Positions 23,297 to 34,702 of a DNA stretch of 64,000 nucleotides are shown here, piece after piece; position 1 is the stretch's first letter; each line of letters opens with the position of its first letter. Below the pieces are notes generated by a model. The model worked only from the letters and a program-made list of their open reading frames with translations, made no database searches and had not been told where the DNA came from. Source of the DNA: Branchipolynoe longqiensis (lineage: Eukaryota > Annelida > Polychaeta > Phyllodocida > Polynoidae); the NCBI GenBank assembly GCA_030323885.1, contig CM059194.1, positions 25,857,363-25,921,362 on the forward strand, written 5' to 3'. The translations under genes and the position numbers were made by a program.

Positions 23297-23465
23297 CGTG
23301 TATATATGTATATAAGTATGTATATATTTATGTATATATATACATATATATTATCCGGCCGGCATTGACCGCAGTCAGCGGGATTGTTCACTCACAAGTG
23401 GCGCCAATGGGAGAAATGGAAACTAAGGCCGTGGCTCTGTGCAGAGGTAATTGAGTATGTAAGGT

Positions 23466-23535
23466 CTAGGTGGCGACAATGATGACGGCGGCGGCTGAGT
23501 GAGGTGAGACGCCGGGGTAGCGTACAGGTGTGTGT
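23466..23535. repeat. 70-bp exact duplicate, copy 1
   Basis: Identical base for base to 31969-32038. It begins CTAGGTGGCGACAATGATG, is CpG-rich (GACGGCGGCGGCTGAG, GACGCCGGGGTAGCG) and ends in CAGGTGTGTGT. The surrounding sequence is unrelated. Confidence 0.9.
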
Positions 23536-23559
23536 CCTTATTTATATTCCCATAACTTC

Positions 23560-24010
23560 ATTGTAGCGCACACACATATAATATATGCATATAATATATA
23601 TTATATATAATATTATATAAATGTATAATATATAATATATGTAATATATATAATATACATGATGCACATAGTATATACAATATACACAATATATGTAATA
23701 TGCATAATATATAATATATATAATATATACAATGCATGTAATATATATAATATATCTAATATATATTATGCATATATAATATATATAATATATATTATGT
23801 ATATGATGCATAATATATATAATATATATAATATTTAATATATAATATATATATATGGTATATAGTATATATAATATATATAATATACATAATATATAGT
23901 ATATATATAGTATATATATTATACATAATATATAGTATATATTATATATATAATATATAGTATATATAATATATATAATAATATATATAATATATATAAA
24001 TGCATATATA
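23560..24010. repeat. AT-rich (TATAATA)n microsatellite
   Basis: ATAATATATA-type repeats over about 450 bp. The Tyr/Ile-rich open frame within is an artefact. Confidence 0.95.
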
Positions 24011-24255
24011 TATCAATCTGAATTACTTTCGCAGAATGTTTTCATATATAAATGTTTTATTTATAATTCCCATGTCATTAGGAATATAGAATTTCAATCA
24101 GTCTGGAAAGTATAGCACACAATTTACCACACAATATAGCATGACAATAGACCATCCTTTTCAACACAGCAGTTATATGTACACAAGCGTATATATAAAC
24201 ATATATATAATATATCTTATACATATATATATTATATATATATATATTATATGCA

Positions 24256-24461
24256 TACAGTAAAACCTCTCTAACCGACCACCTCCACAGATCAACTACT
24301 CCCCTATATCGATCACTTTATTTGGGTCCCAAACGATCACCCGTGCAATACCATTGTAATAATAACAAAGAATTCCCTAAACCTCCCACCTCCCTAAATC
24401 TAGTAAATGGGCCATGTAAAGTCGGTCCCATGGTCGCTCGATTTAGAGAGGTTTTACTGTA
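24256..24461. mobile_element. M2 MITE
   Basis: Ends TACAGTAAAACCTCTCTAAC and GAGAGGTTTTACTGTA, set in TA-rich sequence. Orientation is opposite to the next two copies. Confidence 0.9.
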
Positions 24462-24782
24462 TATGAATCTATGATAGTGCATGTCATGAAATAGTTCTGG
24501 GTCTTCAATAAGCGCCAGAGATGGAATATTTGGGGGGGACTATGCACAAAAAGGTACCATGCAAATACACACACAAACTACTGTATGCAAATACACTTGC
24601 CGAGCCACATCTTCAGGTTGCACTCATATTCATAGTCGCCCCCCCCCCCCCGCACACACACATTAAACAAGAATCTATAAACTACTAAACCTATGGGTCA
24701 TATTTCAGAACACTCCTATTTATAAATATATAATATTGATTTAATATTTATATTACACAGTGTTTTATCAAATGCTTATATA

Positions 24783-24960
24783 TACAGTAAAACCTCTCTA
24801 AATCGACCGACCTTGGGACCGACTTTAAGTGGTCCATTTAGGGAGGTGGTCGGTTTAGGGAGTAGAGAATATGGTTAAAATGGTATTGCTGGGACCCAAG
24901 TGTGCGATATAGGGGAGTGGGTGATCTGTGGAGATGGTCGGTTAGGGAGGTTTTACCGTA
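24783..24960. mobile_element. M2 MITE
   Basis: Ends TACAGTAAAACCTCTCTAAA and AGGTTTTACCGTA, directly followed by a TA microsatellite. Confidence 0.9.
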
Positions 24961-25001
24961 TATATATATAAGGTATATATATATATATATAAATATATAT
25001 A

Positions 25002-25178
25002 TACAGTAAAACCTCTCTATATCTACCGACCTTGGGACCGACTTTAGGTAGTCCATTTAGGGAGGTGGTCGGTTTATGGAGTTAGAATATGGTTACAATG
25101 GTATTGCTGGGACCCAAATAAGGTGAGCGATATAGGGGAGTGGTCGATCTGTGGAGGTGGTCGGTTAGGGAGAACTTA

Positions 25179-25185
<7 letters not shown>
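25002..25185. mobile_element. M2 MITE inside (TA)n
   Basis: Ends TACAGTAAAACCTCTCTATA and GAACTTACTGTGTA. (TA)n on both sides fits a TA target. Confidence 0.9.

Positions 25186-25226
<41 letters not shown>
25186..25226. repeat. (TA)n microsatellite
   Basis: About 20 perfect TA units. Confidence 0.97.
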
Positions 25227-25233
<7 letters not shown>

Positions 25234-25310
25234 CGATCGCGTGAGCCGGATTAAGGTAAATGTGAAGTTCCGTTATGCCACCAATGGACTGTCCGTGCAT
25301 TGTGTTAAAC

Positions 25311-25665
25311 TTAAAGCTGCATAGTCCGATGAAGCATCAATTTTTCAAAACCAAAACAAGTATCTCAATTTGATTCTACATATCTAACTTAAATACTGGT
25401 GCACTTGTCAAACATTTGTCACCACACAGAATGGAATACTGAGGCAATTTAATAGAACTTATTACTGCAGAAACCTATGGTGTCATAGTTTTGGCACGCT
25501 TGCCGAAACTAATTTTGCTTGTTTGCGCTTGAAATATCTCAAAGATTAGCTATTTAAAATAAAAGTTACTTCAAGTGAAAGTAGGGTAGATTATAACGAT
25601 CACCCTAATATGTTTATCTCAGAAAATGACAGAAACTTAAAACCCATCGGACTATACAACTTTAA
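25311..25665 (+). mobile_element. M1 MITE, full length
   Basis: TTAAAGCTGCATAGTCCGAT at the left, ATCGGACTATACAACTTTAA at the right. Confidence 0.9.
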
Positions 25666-25707
25666 AGTGAAACGACAAACGTGTGATGAAGGCCTGTAGG
25701 ACAGTAA

Positions 25708-26005
25708 AGCTAGGATTCCTTACACGCGGTATGCGGCATGCGGCATGCGGTATGCAAACGGTTTGGGTCCTTTCACCCACACCCACACACATAGCGTAAG
25801 GTTTCTCTAACATTGTTGTCTATGGGCATTCGCATTCGCATGCCGCACCGATCGCTACATGGACCGATTCAGTATTCGCATGTGCATGCCACATGCCGCA
25901 TACCATGTGTAAGGAATGTAGCCCATAGGCTTCAAGGCGTTTCGATTTTTTGTCGCATTCGCATTCACATACCACATACCGCATGTAAGGAATGCGCCCT
26001 TTAGG
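25708..26005. mobile_element. M9: MITE with GCATGCGG words
   Basis: AGCTAGGATTCCTTACACGC and the inverse GCATGTAAGGAATGCG form the ends. The interior is full of GCGGTATGCGGCATGCGG, CGCATTCGCAT and CATACCGCATG words in both orientations, the same design as W elements with different termini. A second copy begins at 41053. Confidence 0.7.
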
Positions 26006-26032
26006 ACTACATCTTCCTTCAGTCTTCCCACC

Positions 26033-26360
26033 GGGCGCCGTGGCCGAATCGAAAGAGCGCATGCCTCCCATGCTGGAGAAGCGGGAGTTCAATTCCCGGT
26101 CGAGTCAAACGATGACTTAGAAAATTGATCCTCGTCACTTCCTAGCCAGGTGCTCGGCATTATTAGATAGGGCAAGGACTGATTAGCTCAGTGTCATGAT
26201 AATGTGACTCATTTGGATAGCGGGGCATGGTGCTGGTGGCCTGATTTCCTAGAGGGCAGCACTATAAAGTTGCCATGAGTGTGCACTATCACAAATCGGC
26301 ATCCATCCTGATATGACCTTAGATTTTGCCAGGGCGTAAAACTCCAACAATCAACCAACA
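26033..26360 (+). mobile_element. SINE-A
   Basis: Head GGGCGCCGTGGCCGAATC, B-box GGGAGTTCAATTCCCGG, core and tail 1, end CTCCAACAATCAACCAAC. Confidence 0.9.
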
Positions 26361-26428
26361 TCTTCAGGCGTGACGTAAACATTGGATCATGGAGCACGCC
26401 GCCCATTGGTGTAAGTAAAGTAGGTATG

Positions 26429-26625
26429 GTTTGTTTGTTGGCACTTTATGTCTGAGCAACATCTGAGGTCATATCAGAATAGGTGCAGACTTGTGACAGT
26501 GCACACTCATGTCGACTTTATAATGCTGCTGCTCCACTGGAAGACCGGCCTGCTTGCACCACTCAACCACATTATCTGGTATTGAGGATAAATGTCCTTG
26601 CCCTGTCCTATTGGAATTAATGCGT
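26429..26625 (-). mobile_element. SINE-A 3' half
   Basis: Reverse tail 1 from TTTGTTTGTTGG through GACAGTGCACACTCATG to the core (CTTGCCCTGTCCTA); the head is missing. Confidence 0.85.
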
Positions 26626-27214
26626 ATTAATTAGTAGTAAAGATAAGCTATCTCAATGCATACTAAATCGATTACCAGTAAAGAATATATATAATAGGAT
26701 ATAGTTGTTATTAACTAGTCGCATAATTTAAAATATCAAGTGGCTATGGCAAAGGACATAAGATTTACCCCTATTAACATACATGCAAAATAATTACTGA
26801 TACTGCATGTAAGTACATGAATCCATGACACAATATACATATAATATTCCTATCATTACTTAGTTTTTTCCTAACTGTGAAGAGACGCATCAGTATCTCA
26901 TCATAATCATTAGTTAAAAATGTAGCTTAAGTTTAATCATTTGTTATTGTCATCACTTGTTCATTCACATCATGGAGACCAGCTAGATAAGCATTGCTTT
27001 TCTGGGATCCTTTCTGTCTGTAAGGAATTTGTATGCATTTATTGTATCACCTCAGTTTATTGTAAACATACCTTGCGGAGAGTTAAAATAAAAGAATTGA
27101 ATTGAATGCCAAGTGCCAGTCTAGTGGTGCCAAGTGTGTATACATTTTGTAAGTCCTTTGTTTGACTTGGGTGATGTTCATCTCTAGCCAGCGCTCTTAC
27201 ATATCTAGCCATCC
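26626..27214. other. Spacer; possible LINE 3' end
   Basis: No gene. The stretch ending TAAAATAAAAGAATTGAATT near 27082-27106 looks like a CR1/jockey-type 3' terminus with a GAATT-repeat tail, but no coding part is attached. Confidence 0.3.
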
Positions 27215-27529
27215 CGCCCGGTAGGTAAGTGAGGTAAGCTAAGTAAGGTAACCAAGGTAAGTAAGTAGGTAAGGGAAATATGGTGAGTATGGTAAATAAG
27301 GTAATTTAGGTACGAATTGCAAGTATGGTGAGTAAGGCAAGTAAGGTAAGTACCGTGAAGGTAGGTAATGTAAGTCAGGTAAGTACTGTAACTTGTAAGT
27401 AATGAAAATATGGTGAGCAAGGTAAGTAAGCTAAGTAATGTAAGTAAGGTAAGTAATGTAAGTAAGGTAAGTAGGGTGTGTAAGGTGCGTAAGGTAAGTA
27501 ATGTAACTGTGTGAGTAATGTAGGTAAGG

Positions 27530-27847
27530 TTTTGTTTGTCTGTTGTTTTACATCCTAGCAACATCTAAGGTCATATCAAAACGGGTACCGACTTGTGACA
27601 CAGTGTTCTTTCATAACGACTTTATAGTGCTGCCCCACTGGGAGACCATGCCACCTGCACCATGGCCTGATCCCACTCAGTCACATTATCCTGACACTGA
27701 ACCAACCAGTCATTGCCCTATCCTAATAACGCCGAGTGCCTTGCTAGGAAGCGACAAGTATCAATTTTTAAGTCATCGGTTTGACTCGACCAGGGTTCGA
27801 ACCCACGAACCCATGGGTTCGGATCCCCAGATCTCCCAAAACAGGAG
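27530..27847 (-). mobile_element. SINE-A inserted in the GTAAG array
   Basis: Reverse orientation, TTTGTTTGTCTGTTG end to a partly scrambled head (CGAACCCATGGGTTCGGATC). Array sequence lies on both sides. Confidence 0.9.
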
Positions 27848-28017
27848 GGTAAGGTAAGTAAGGTAATAAAGTAAGGTGAGTATGGTAAGTATGGTAAGTA
27901 AGGTAAATATGGTAAGTAATGTATGTAATGTGTAAGTAATCTAAATAATGTAAGTAATGTAAATAAGGTAAGTAATGTAAGTAATGTGTAAGTAATGAAG
28001 TAATGTAAATATGGTAA

Positions 28018-28830
28018 AGCCCCAGTCACCCATAGCCAGACGAGCCCCGGATTTTGAGCCGGACCACCCACGGACCAACGGCCCGGACTGTCCTGGACCG
28101 CCACGAATAAAATCACTGTTTTCGTCGATTTTTGCCTCGCAGTCACACTTTCCCGGACGAGCCCCAGGTGAGCCCCAGACCAAAGGCCGGACCACCCCGG
28201 ACCACCCCGGACTGCCCCATACCACCCCCGGACTGCCCCCGGAATGGCCCCGGATGAGCCCAGACTCGGCCGGACCGGCCCCTGACTAACCCGGACGAGG
28301 CCGGACCACCCCCGGACTGCCCCTGACCACCCCCGGACTATCCTGGACCACCCCCGGACTATCCCGGACCTCCCCCGGACCACCCCCAGCTGTCCGGGAG
28401 TGGTCCATGGCTTGGCCGGGGGTAGTCCAGGACAGTCCAGGGATGGTCCGGGGATGGTCCGGGTCAAACCGTGGCTCAAAATGACCCCGTACCACCCCCG
28501 GACAGGCCCGGTCCACCCTGGACCACCCCCGGAATAGCCGGAATAGCCGGATCACCCCTGGACCACCCCCGGATCAGGCCGGACCAGGCCGGATTGAGCC
28601 CGGATCGCAAAATCCCCTGCACCGCCCCGGATGTTTTAAACATTTTAAAACATCCAGGGCCGAGCCCGGACGGCGCCGGACGAGCCACGGATCAGGCCGG
28701 ATCGGGGGGGGGGGGGTCAGCACGGATGAGCCACGGACGAGCCACGGATCACCCCGGATTGCTCCGGACCACACCGGATGGCGGTCCGGGGCTCGTCCGG
28801 CCCCTGATCCGGGTATGTATGACTGGTGCT
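28018..28830. mobile_element. W3: Harbinger-like MITE with CCGGACCACCCC words and TAA duplication
   Basis: Ends AGCCCCAGTCACCCATA and TATGACTGGTGCT; TAA at 28015-28017 and 28831-28833. The 813-bp interior consists of CCGGACCACCCC, CGGACGAGCC, GGATGGTCCGGG and similar words in both orientations. Gly/Pro/Arg-rich frames on both strands are by-products. Confidence 0.85.
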
Positions 28831-28895
28831 TAAGTAAGGTAAGTAATGTAAGTAAGGTAAGTAATGTAAGTAAGGTAAGTAATGTAAGTAAGGTA

Positions 28896-29729
28896 AGTTC
28901 TTCGTGAGACACCCGGGCGTAACTTACACCCATTTGTGACCGCTACCAACTAGGCCATTCCGCAACACGCACGCAATTTACTGGCGTCGCGTAAAACTAA
29001 AGCCACTTTGCCTCAGAATTCCTGTGGTGGGATATGAAGAAGTGGGGGGGGGGGGACTGTGTGGGTGGGTGGGGGGTGTCGAAGGAACGTGATAATAATT
29101 CAGTAATGACGCATGAGAGGTGGCCTTACGTATCCGATTGGTGATAGCAGCAGATTAGCACACCAGGCATAATTTTATCAGCCGTTCTAATAGTCGTCGC
29201 CCCCCCCCCCCCCCGCCCCGCCCGTCCTCCGCCCTCCGCCCGCCCCTAACAACCTGGTACTCATGCTCCAGCCTCTTTTGTCGCTAATTAACGAATCGGG
29301 GTGGGCTGGCTGGTAGTCTACATCCACCCTCTTTATCCAGGCCCGCCCCGCCCTCCGCCGCCAAGAGGGGGGGTGGGGGGAGGGGGGGGCTGGCTGCTGG
29401 TGGGGGGTGCGCTCATTACCCGAATTAATACACATCATTGGGACATTAATAGTAATACGTACATAACACTGGACTTACCCGGCTTTGGATGCCTTGCCGC
29501 CGATACCGCCGCTACTACCGCCGACACCGCCCGGTACCACCGCCGCCGCCGCGCCGGGGAGTAGTAAGGGGAGGTGAAGGTGTGGTGGTGGTGGTGGTGG
29601 TGGTGTGGTGGTGGGGGTGATCACGTGGACACCCTGGAGGTGTCACTGACTGGTTCAGCAGCAAGCAGCCCCGGCCCGCACTGGAGGAGGAGTGTGTGTG
29701 TGGGGGGGGGGGGGCGCAGAACGGAGGAA
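28896..29729. other. GC-rich spacer with G and C runs
   Basis: G run near 29045, C run near 29199-29213 and GGT/CCG triplets at 29500-29620. No gene supported. Confidence 0.4.
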
Positions 29730-30110
29730 TGCGTGTGGAGGGGGTGAGTGTGAAGGAGTGAGTGTGCAGGAGTGAGTGTGCAGGAGTGAGCGGAGAGGAG
29801 TGAGTGTGGAGGGGTGAGTGTGGAGGGGTGAGTGTGAAGGAGTAAGTGTGGAGGAGTGAGTGTGGAGGGGTGGGTGTGGAGGAGTGGGTGTGAAGGAGTG
29901 AGTGTGGAGGAGTGAGCGGGAGGAGTGAGTCTGGAGGGGTGAGTGTGGAGGAGTGAGTGTGGAGGGGTGAGTGTGGAGGAGTGAGTGTGGAGGAGTGAGT
30001 GCGGAGGAGTGAGTGTGGAGGAGTGAGTGTGGAGGGGGTGAGTGTGGAGGAGTGAGTGTGAAGGAGTGAGTGTGGAGGAGTGAGCGTGGAGGAGGTGAGT
30101 GTGACGGAGT
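29730..30110. repeat. 14-bp minisatellite
   Basis: Unit GGAGGAGTGAGTGT with variants repeats about 26 times. Pro/Ser/Thr/His-rich minus-strand frames of up to 286 codons result from it. Confidence 0.93.
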
Positions 30111-31465
30111 GAGGCAGTGAGGGAGTGGCCGGGAAGGGCAGGGCAGTGTGACCGCTATGTGTGCGCCAGACACGCGAGGAGGGACGTCCCGGGAACTGAT
30201 GCCCGCCAGGTGTCGCGTCACGCCGCGTCTTACACCTACAGGAGAAGGGGGCGGTGCCCGCCTCGGAGCCAACGCTGTCCTTCCTCCAGTGGGTGGTGGT
30301 GCCCTGTGCTACCTGTGTATATGAATGGTCCACACGGCCGGCTGTGTGCACACGCACGCCCACACACACGGACACACGCGCACCCGCACTGACGCGGGCA
30401 CGGCCTCGAGGTATCGGTCACATACCCTGGAGGAAGTAAGGGCGCCTTTGATATGTATGCTATATATGTGTGTGTATATGTGTGTGTGTGTGTGTATATA
30501 GGTAGGAGAGTTGCACACTGGCGCGTTGTCTCTGTCTGTGTGGTGAGGAGTGGGGCTGCTGCTGCTACATAGATTGGCCAACTTCCATTGACGCCGCGCA
30601 GACAGGCTGTTAAGTATGTGTGAGGCACAGCCCCCCCCCCCTCCCGTACACTCACACACACTCACACTCACACACACTTACTTAATGACGCTAATAGCAA
30701 TACCGCCCGTCGAGGTCCCGGGACGGGAGTGGGATGGGGCGGGGCGGGGTCGGGGGCGTGAGTGCGACTTGTCTACACACACACCGCGTAGGTGTGGGTG
30801 AGTGGGTGTGGGTGAGTGGGTGAGTGGATGTGGGTGAGACAGAGAGGTGTATCCCCCCACCCCCACCTCCAACTTAGCGAACGCCTTCCACCACACACCG
30901 CTCTCAACACGGCACGCACTCTATGTATAATGTGTATGTAACCAAGGCAACACACAATCAGGCCCTGTCCTCTGGCCACTCTCCTGCCGTGATCTCCTGG
31001 CTCCTCCTCCCGTTCCCTCCTCCTCCTCCTCCTCGTTCTCCTCTTCCTCTCTCTCCTCTCAATGGCATGGGTTTCCCGCCCTTAGGGTTGCACTGGTTCC
31101 AAGTCAGGTACTGCTGATTCCCGAAGCCGCCTGGGACCTCTGTTAGTCTTACCTCCACGTGGGTTGTCGTCTGCTGGGTCTGTGTGTGCCTGTGTGTCGG
31201 TGTGTGTCCCCGCGTCCCGGCAGCTGCTAGATCCCCCCTTCCTCCTCCTCCTCCTCTTCCTCCTCTTCTCCTCCTGGATCTATTGTTGTCACTTCTATTC
31301 ACAACAACAATGGAAAGTGTTCATGGAGATAGTCTGAAGGTAGCGGTAATCGGCACCATCTATCTATCTATATATCTATTGGCAGCTTTGGAAGAACAAT
31401 GTCCAGTTTTGTGTCAGTGTGTCTGGGTGGCAAACTTCGGCCAGTGCCCCCTGGTGGGTGAATGA
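30111..31465. other. CpG-rich block, possible promoter region
   Basis: Relatively unique GC/CpG-rich sequence with GC boxes (GGGGCGGGGCGGGG near 30736), CA/GT runs and CTCCTCCTC tracts. A minus-strand frame near 31080-31170 reads VEVRLTEVPGGFGNQQYLTW, which looks protein-like but matches nothing I recognise. Could be a CpG-island-type promoter or 5' exon; not demonstrable here. Confidence 0.3.
31445..31457 (-). promoter_or_regulatory. CTCF-like motif
   Basis: On the minus strand CCACCAGGGGGCA, an exact match to the bilaterian CTCF core as I know it, with CCACCAGGGGGCACTGG extended. Confidence 0.5.
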
Positions 31466-31640
31466 GCAGGTATGTTGGGTGGTAGGGTGGGAGGGTGGGT
31501 GGTAGGGTGGGAGGGTGGGTGGGAGGGTGGGAGGTGGGTTGGGTGAGTGTGGAGGGCGGGCGGGATGAGTTGAGGAAGAGGCTCTTTTGAGGGTTGGGTG
31601 GGGGTCGGGGGAGGTGGTGGGGTGGGAGTGGGGGAAGAAA
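31466..31640. repeat. GGGTGGGAG minisatellite
   Basis: GGGTGGGAGGGTGGGTGGTA units followed by G-rich irregular sequence. Confidence 0.85.
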
Positions 31641-31968
31641 ACAGGGTGGATGGGTGGGGGATACTTGACCGCGTGCCTGCTTTGGGGGACCGGGCCCCTG
31701 CCCGTGGTGTGTTGACGCTGGTGAGTCAGGTAGTCAATCAGGGGCTCAGTGGCGCTGGATGCGCGCGCAGGTGAGACATGGCTGTCTTGTCTTGGTGGTT
31801 AGTGGTTGGCCGCCCGGCGCGGAGGGAGGCGGGGAGGGGTGGGTGTCGGTGGCATGTGGTCTCCGTGTCTCCGTTCTCCGCTGGTCCCGCACCGGAGTGT
31901 CTTCCGCCTGTATCCGGCATGCTGGTATATCACGCCGGGTGGCCAGGTGTCAGTGCGGGACAGCCCCG

Positions 31969-32038
31969 CTAGGTGGCGACAATGATGACGGCGGCGGCTG
32001 AGTGAGGTGAGACGCCGGGGTAGCGTACAGGTGTGTGT
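31969..32038. repeat. 70-bp exact duplicate, copy 2
   Basis: Identical to 23466-23535. Here it is followed by a GT microsatellite (GTGTGTGTGTTTGTG). Confidence 0.9.
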
Positions 32039-32152
32039 GTGTGTTTGTGTGTGCGCGCGCATTTGGGTGTGAGCAGTGGAGGGAAGGGGAGTATGGATAT
32101 GAATAATAATAATAATAATAATATTAGTAGTACTAGTAGTAGTAGTAATAAT

Positions 32153-32634
32153 GTGGTAGGCTGCACTGACCTCTCAGGCAACGAGCTGCATAGACAGGCA
32201 TGGGTAGGGTGGTGACATTAGGGAACCGAGGTGGTGAAATGGTTAGCACACTGGCCCGGAATGCAAAGAGATGTGGGTTTGAGTCCCACTCTAGTCACAA
32301 TATTCCCCATTTTCATCACCCCCACGACACTGGTTCCATGACCAGGCTCCTGTACAAGCTACATGCTGTATGGTTGTTGAACCTACCCTGTGTGTATGTA
32401 TTTATATGGATTGTAAATGTAAGTGCATTGCCTGTATCTATGTACTTGTAAGCATTGAATGACCATTTGTGTAGTAGTCTGTACTGACCTCTCAGGTAGG
32501 CATGGGTAGGGTGGTGACATCAGGGAGCCTATGTGGTGAAATGTTTATCACACTGGCCCGGAATGCAAGAGATGTGGGTTCGATTCCCAATCTAGGCACA
32601 ATATTTCCCATTTTCATCACCCCCACGACAATAA
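32153..32634 (+). mobile_element. SINE-C dimer
   Basis: Unit 1: leader (CTGCACTGACCTCTCAGGC), tRNA-like region with A-box-like TGGTGAAATGGTTAGCACA and B-box-like GGGTTTGAGTCCC, then a long tail (GTATGGTTGTTGAACCTACC). Unit 2 starts at about 32470 with its own leader and tRNA-like part and stops at CACGACAATA, then a TAA-rich tail. Confidence 0.88.
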
Positions 32635-32830
32635 TAACAATAGTAATAGTGGTAATAATGGTAATAATGATAACAAAGGTAACAATAGTAATAATGATCA
32701 CAAATGTAGCGATGGTAATAATAGTAATATAATAATGGTAATAGTGATAATAGAGCTAGTAGTGATACTAGTGATAATAATGATAATGATGATAACCATC
32801 ATTATCAATTTCATCATAATCATAATAAAA
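32627..32830. repeat. (AATAATGGT)n-like microsatellite
   Basis: AATAATRGTAATA variants, probably expanded from the SINE-C 3' end. Confidence 0.85.
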
Positions 32831-32880
32831 TGGTAATCTTTGTTTTTGGTTCGGGAAAACATAATGTGTTGAAAAATTGT

Positions 32881-33177
32881 CAAAGTTGCCTAGTCTGATG
32901 GTTTTGAGTTTCAGCCATTTTCCGAGATAAATATATTTTGTTGATAATTATAATCTACCTTACTTTAGTCTGAAGTAACTTTTATTTTATTTAAATGGCT
33001 AACTCTTGAGATATTTTATGTGCAAACATGCTAAGCTATTTTTGGCAAGCAAGCCAAAACAACTCTGGCACCATATGTTTCTGCAGTAACGGGTTCTATT
33101 GAATTAAGTCGAATCAAATCTAGATAATTGTTTTGGTTTTGAAAAGTTCATACTTTCATCGGACTATGCAGCTTTAA
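32881..33177 (-). mobile_element. M1 MITE, internally deleted
   Basis: CAAAGTTGCCTAGTCTGATG to CATCGGACTATGCAGCTTTAA, about 50 bases shorter than full-length copies. Confidence 0.88.
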
Positions 33178-33504
33178 TCTGTCCCCAAGACTCGCCTGAA
33201 ATGAAATATCCCCATCTCTAAAAAATAATGCTAACCATCAAGTTGTGACACAGTAGTTTTATTGGACTTTCTCATACGAGTGAGGGTGCTCGATTACTTC
33301 TACATTATTATTATTATTATTATTAACGCTCCATCAAAAGCTTATGCAATAGTGTAGTGAATTGTGCTGTGTATAACGATAACTTATAAGCCAGGCTTTG
33401 GAGACCAAACATACTTTCCACAAGAGAATGGTTGGCTTCAATTATACATAGTGTCAACTCGTAGTAGGCACTGATGGTACATGTTGTGCCACATATTTAA
33501 GGTC
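33178..33504. other. Unassigned spacer
   Basis: No gene; a short ATT repeat near 33305. Confidence 0.4.
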
Positions 33505-34024
33505 AAACAAAGAGGGTGGCTATTGTCGTGGGGGTGATGAAAATGGGAAATATTGGGCCTTGAGCGGGACTCAAACCCACATCTCTTTGCATTCTGGGCC
33601 AGTGTGCTAACCAGTACACCACCTAGGCTCCTTGATATCACCACCCTACCCATGCCTACCTGTCTATGTGGTTACTTTCCTGAGAGCTCAGTGCAAGCTA
33701 CTACACTCGTCCCCCTGGAATTGTAAGTCGTTTGATGCTTACAATTACATACATCCAGACAATGAACTAACACTTACATACACAGGGTAGGTTCAACAAC
33801 CATACAGCGCATAGCTTGTGAAGGATTATAGTCATGGCAACCAGTGTCATGGGGGTGATGAAAATGGAAATATTGCGCTAAGAGTGGACTCGAACCCACA
33901 TCTATTTGCATTCGAAGCCAGTGTGCTAACCATTACACCACCTAGGCTCCCAGATATCACCACACTACCCACTCCTACCTGTCTATGTGGTTACTTGCCT
34001 GAGAGGTCAGTGCAGACTACTACT
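33505..34024 (-). mobile_element. SINE-C dimer
   Basis: Reverse copy of the same dimer. B-box regions near 33570 and 33893. The 3' terminus is again at CACGACAATA (read on the minus strand). Confidence 0.88.
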
Positions 34025-34203
34025 CTATTCATGGGAGTCGACTGGTACACCGCAACATATAGCAGCATTTGTCATTTTATCTTAATTGTATTTCAAGACA
34101 ATAAGAGATAATACAATAGACAAATTCTCGGGGTCGAATGAGACAGTAGCGCATCCCTAGTTTGGGTTCATATCGGTGGCGACGCCTTTGATAAAAAAAA
34201 ATG

Positions 34204-34702
34204 TTAATGGTTGAAGGGACCCTAGAAATTGGTTTGGATTAACAGATCATTGGTTTAACCAAGCTTTGGCTTTGACTTTGACTTGGCTTTGGCAAAAACG
34301 CGGGTGCATTATGAATGTAATATACAATGTATGTGGACACTTTGATTATTGTTTTGCATGTATATACAGTATAACCCTGTTAAACCAAGCTCGGTTAAAC
34401 CAAACGATCAGTTAATCCAAACTTTTTTTGGTGGCCTGGCAAAATACTACCATTTATCATATAAAAAAGTTGGTGGGGTCTCAGATAACCTTATAACCAC
34501 ATGACAGTTTGGTTTAACTGTACCGGAAGTGTCCTGGGGTCTGACAATTTTGTTTGGATTAACTGATAATTCGGATTAACTGACTTTGTTTAACACACTT
34601 TTTTATATGATAATTGGTAGTATTTTGCCGGGTCGCCGAAAAAAGTTTGGATTAACCGATCGTTTGGTTTAACCAAGCTTGGTTTAACGGGGTTATACTG
34701 TA
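34204..34702. mobile_element. Composite pogo-like MITE (M3 plus half of a relative)
   Basis: 34365-34702 is a complete M3: TACAGTATAACCCTGTTAAA to GGGGTTATACTGTA, with internal GGTTAAACCAA words. Directly left of it is a related half element lacking its outer end (TTTGGATTAACAGATCATTG ... ACTTTGATTATTG). The same junction occurs, reversed, at 41340-41757. Confidence 0.8.

Larger units (their letters stand above)
27215..28895. repeat. (GTAAG)n / AAGTAAGGTAAGTAATGT array with two insertions
   Basis: Pentamer-like GTAAG units with GGTAAGTAATGTAAGTAA decamers occupy 27215-27529, 27848-28017 and 28831-28895. The gaps are a SINE-A and W3. The repeat equals a strong splice-donor consensus repeated many times. 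Confidence 0.9.

Noticed and set aside
27215..27520. Telomere-like repeat
   Set aside because: The unit is GTAAG/GTAATG, not TTAGGG, and is interspersed with insertions internally.
29515..30375. 286-codon Pro/Ser/Thr/His-rich minus-strand frame
   Set aside because: Produced by the 14-bp GGAGGAGTGAGTGT repeat; overlapping frames are open too.
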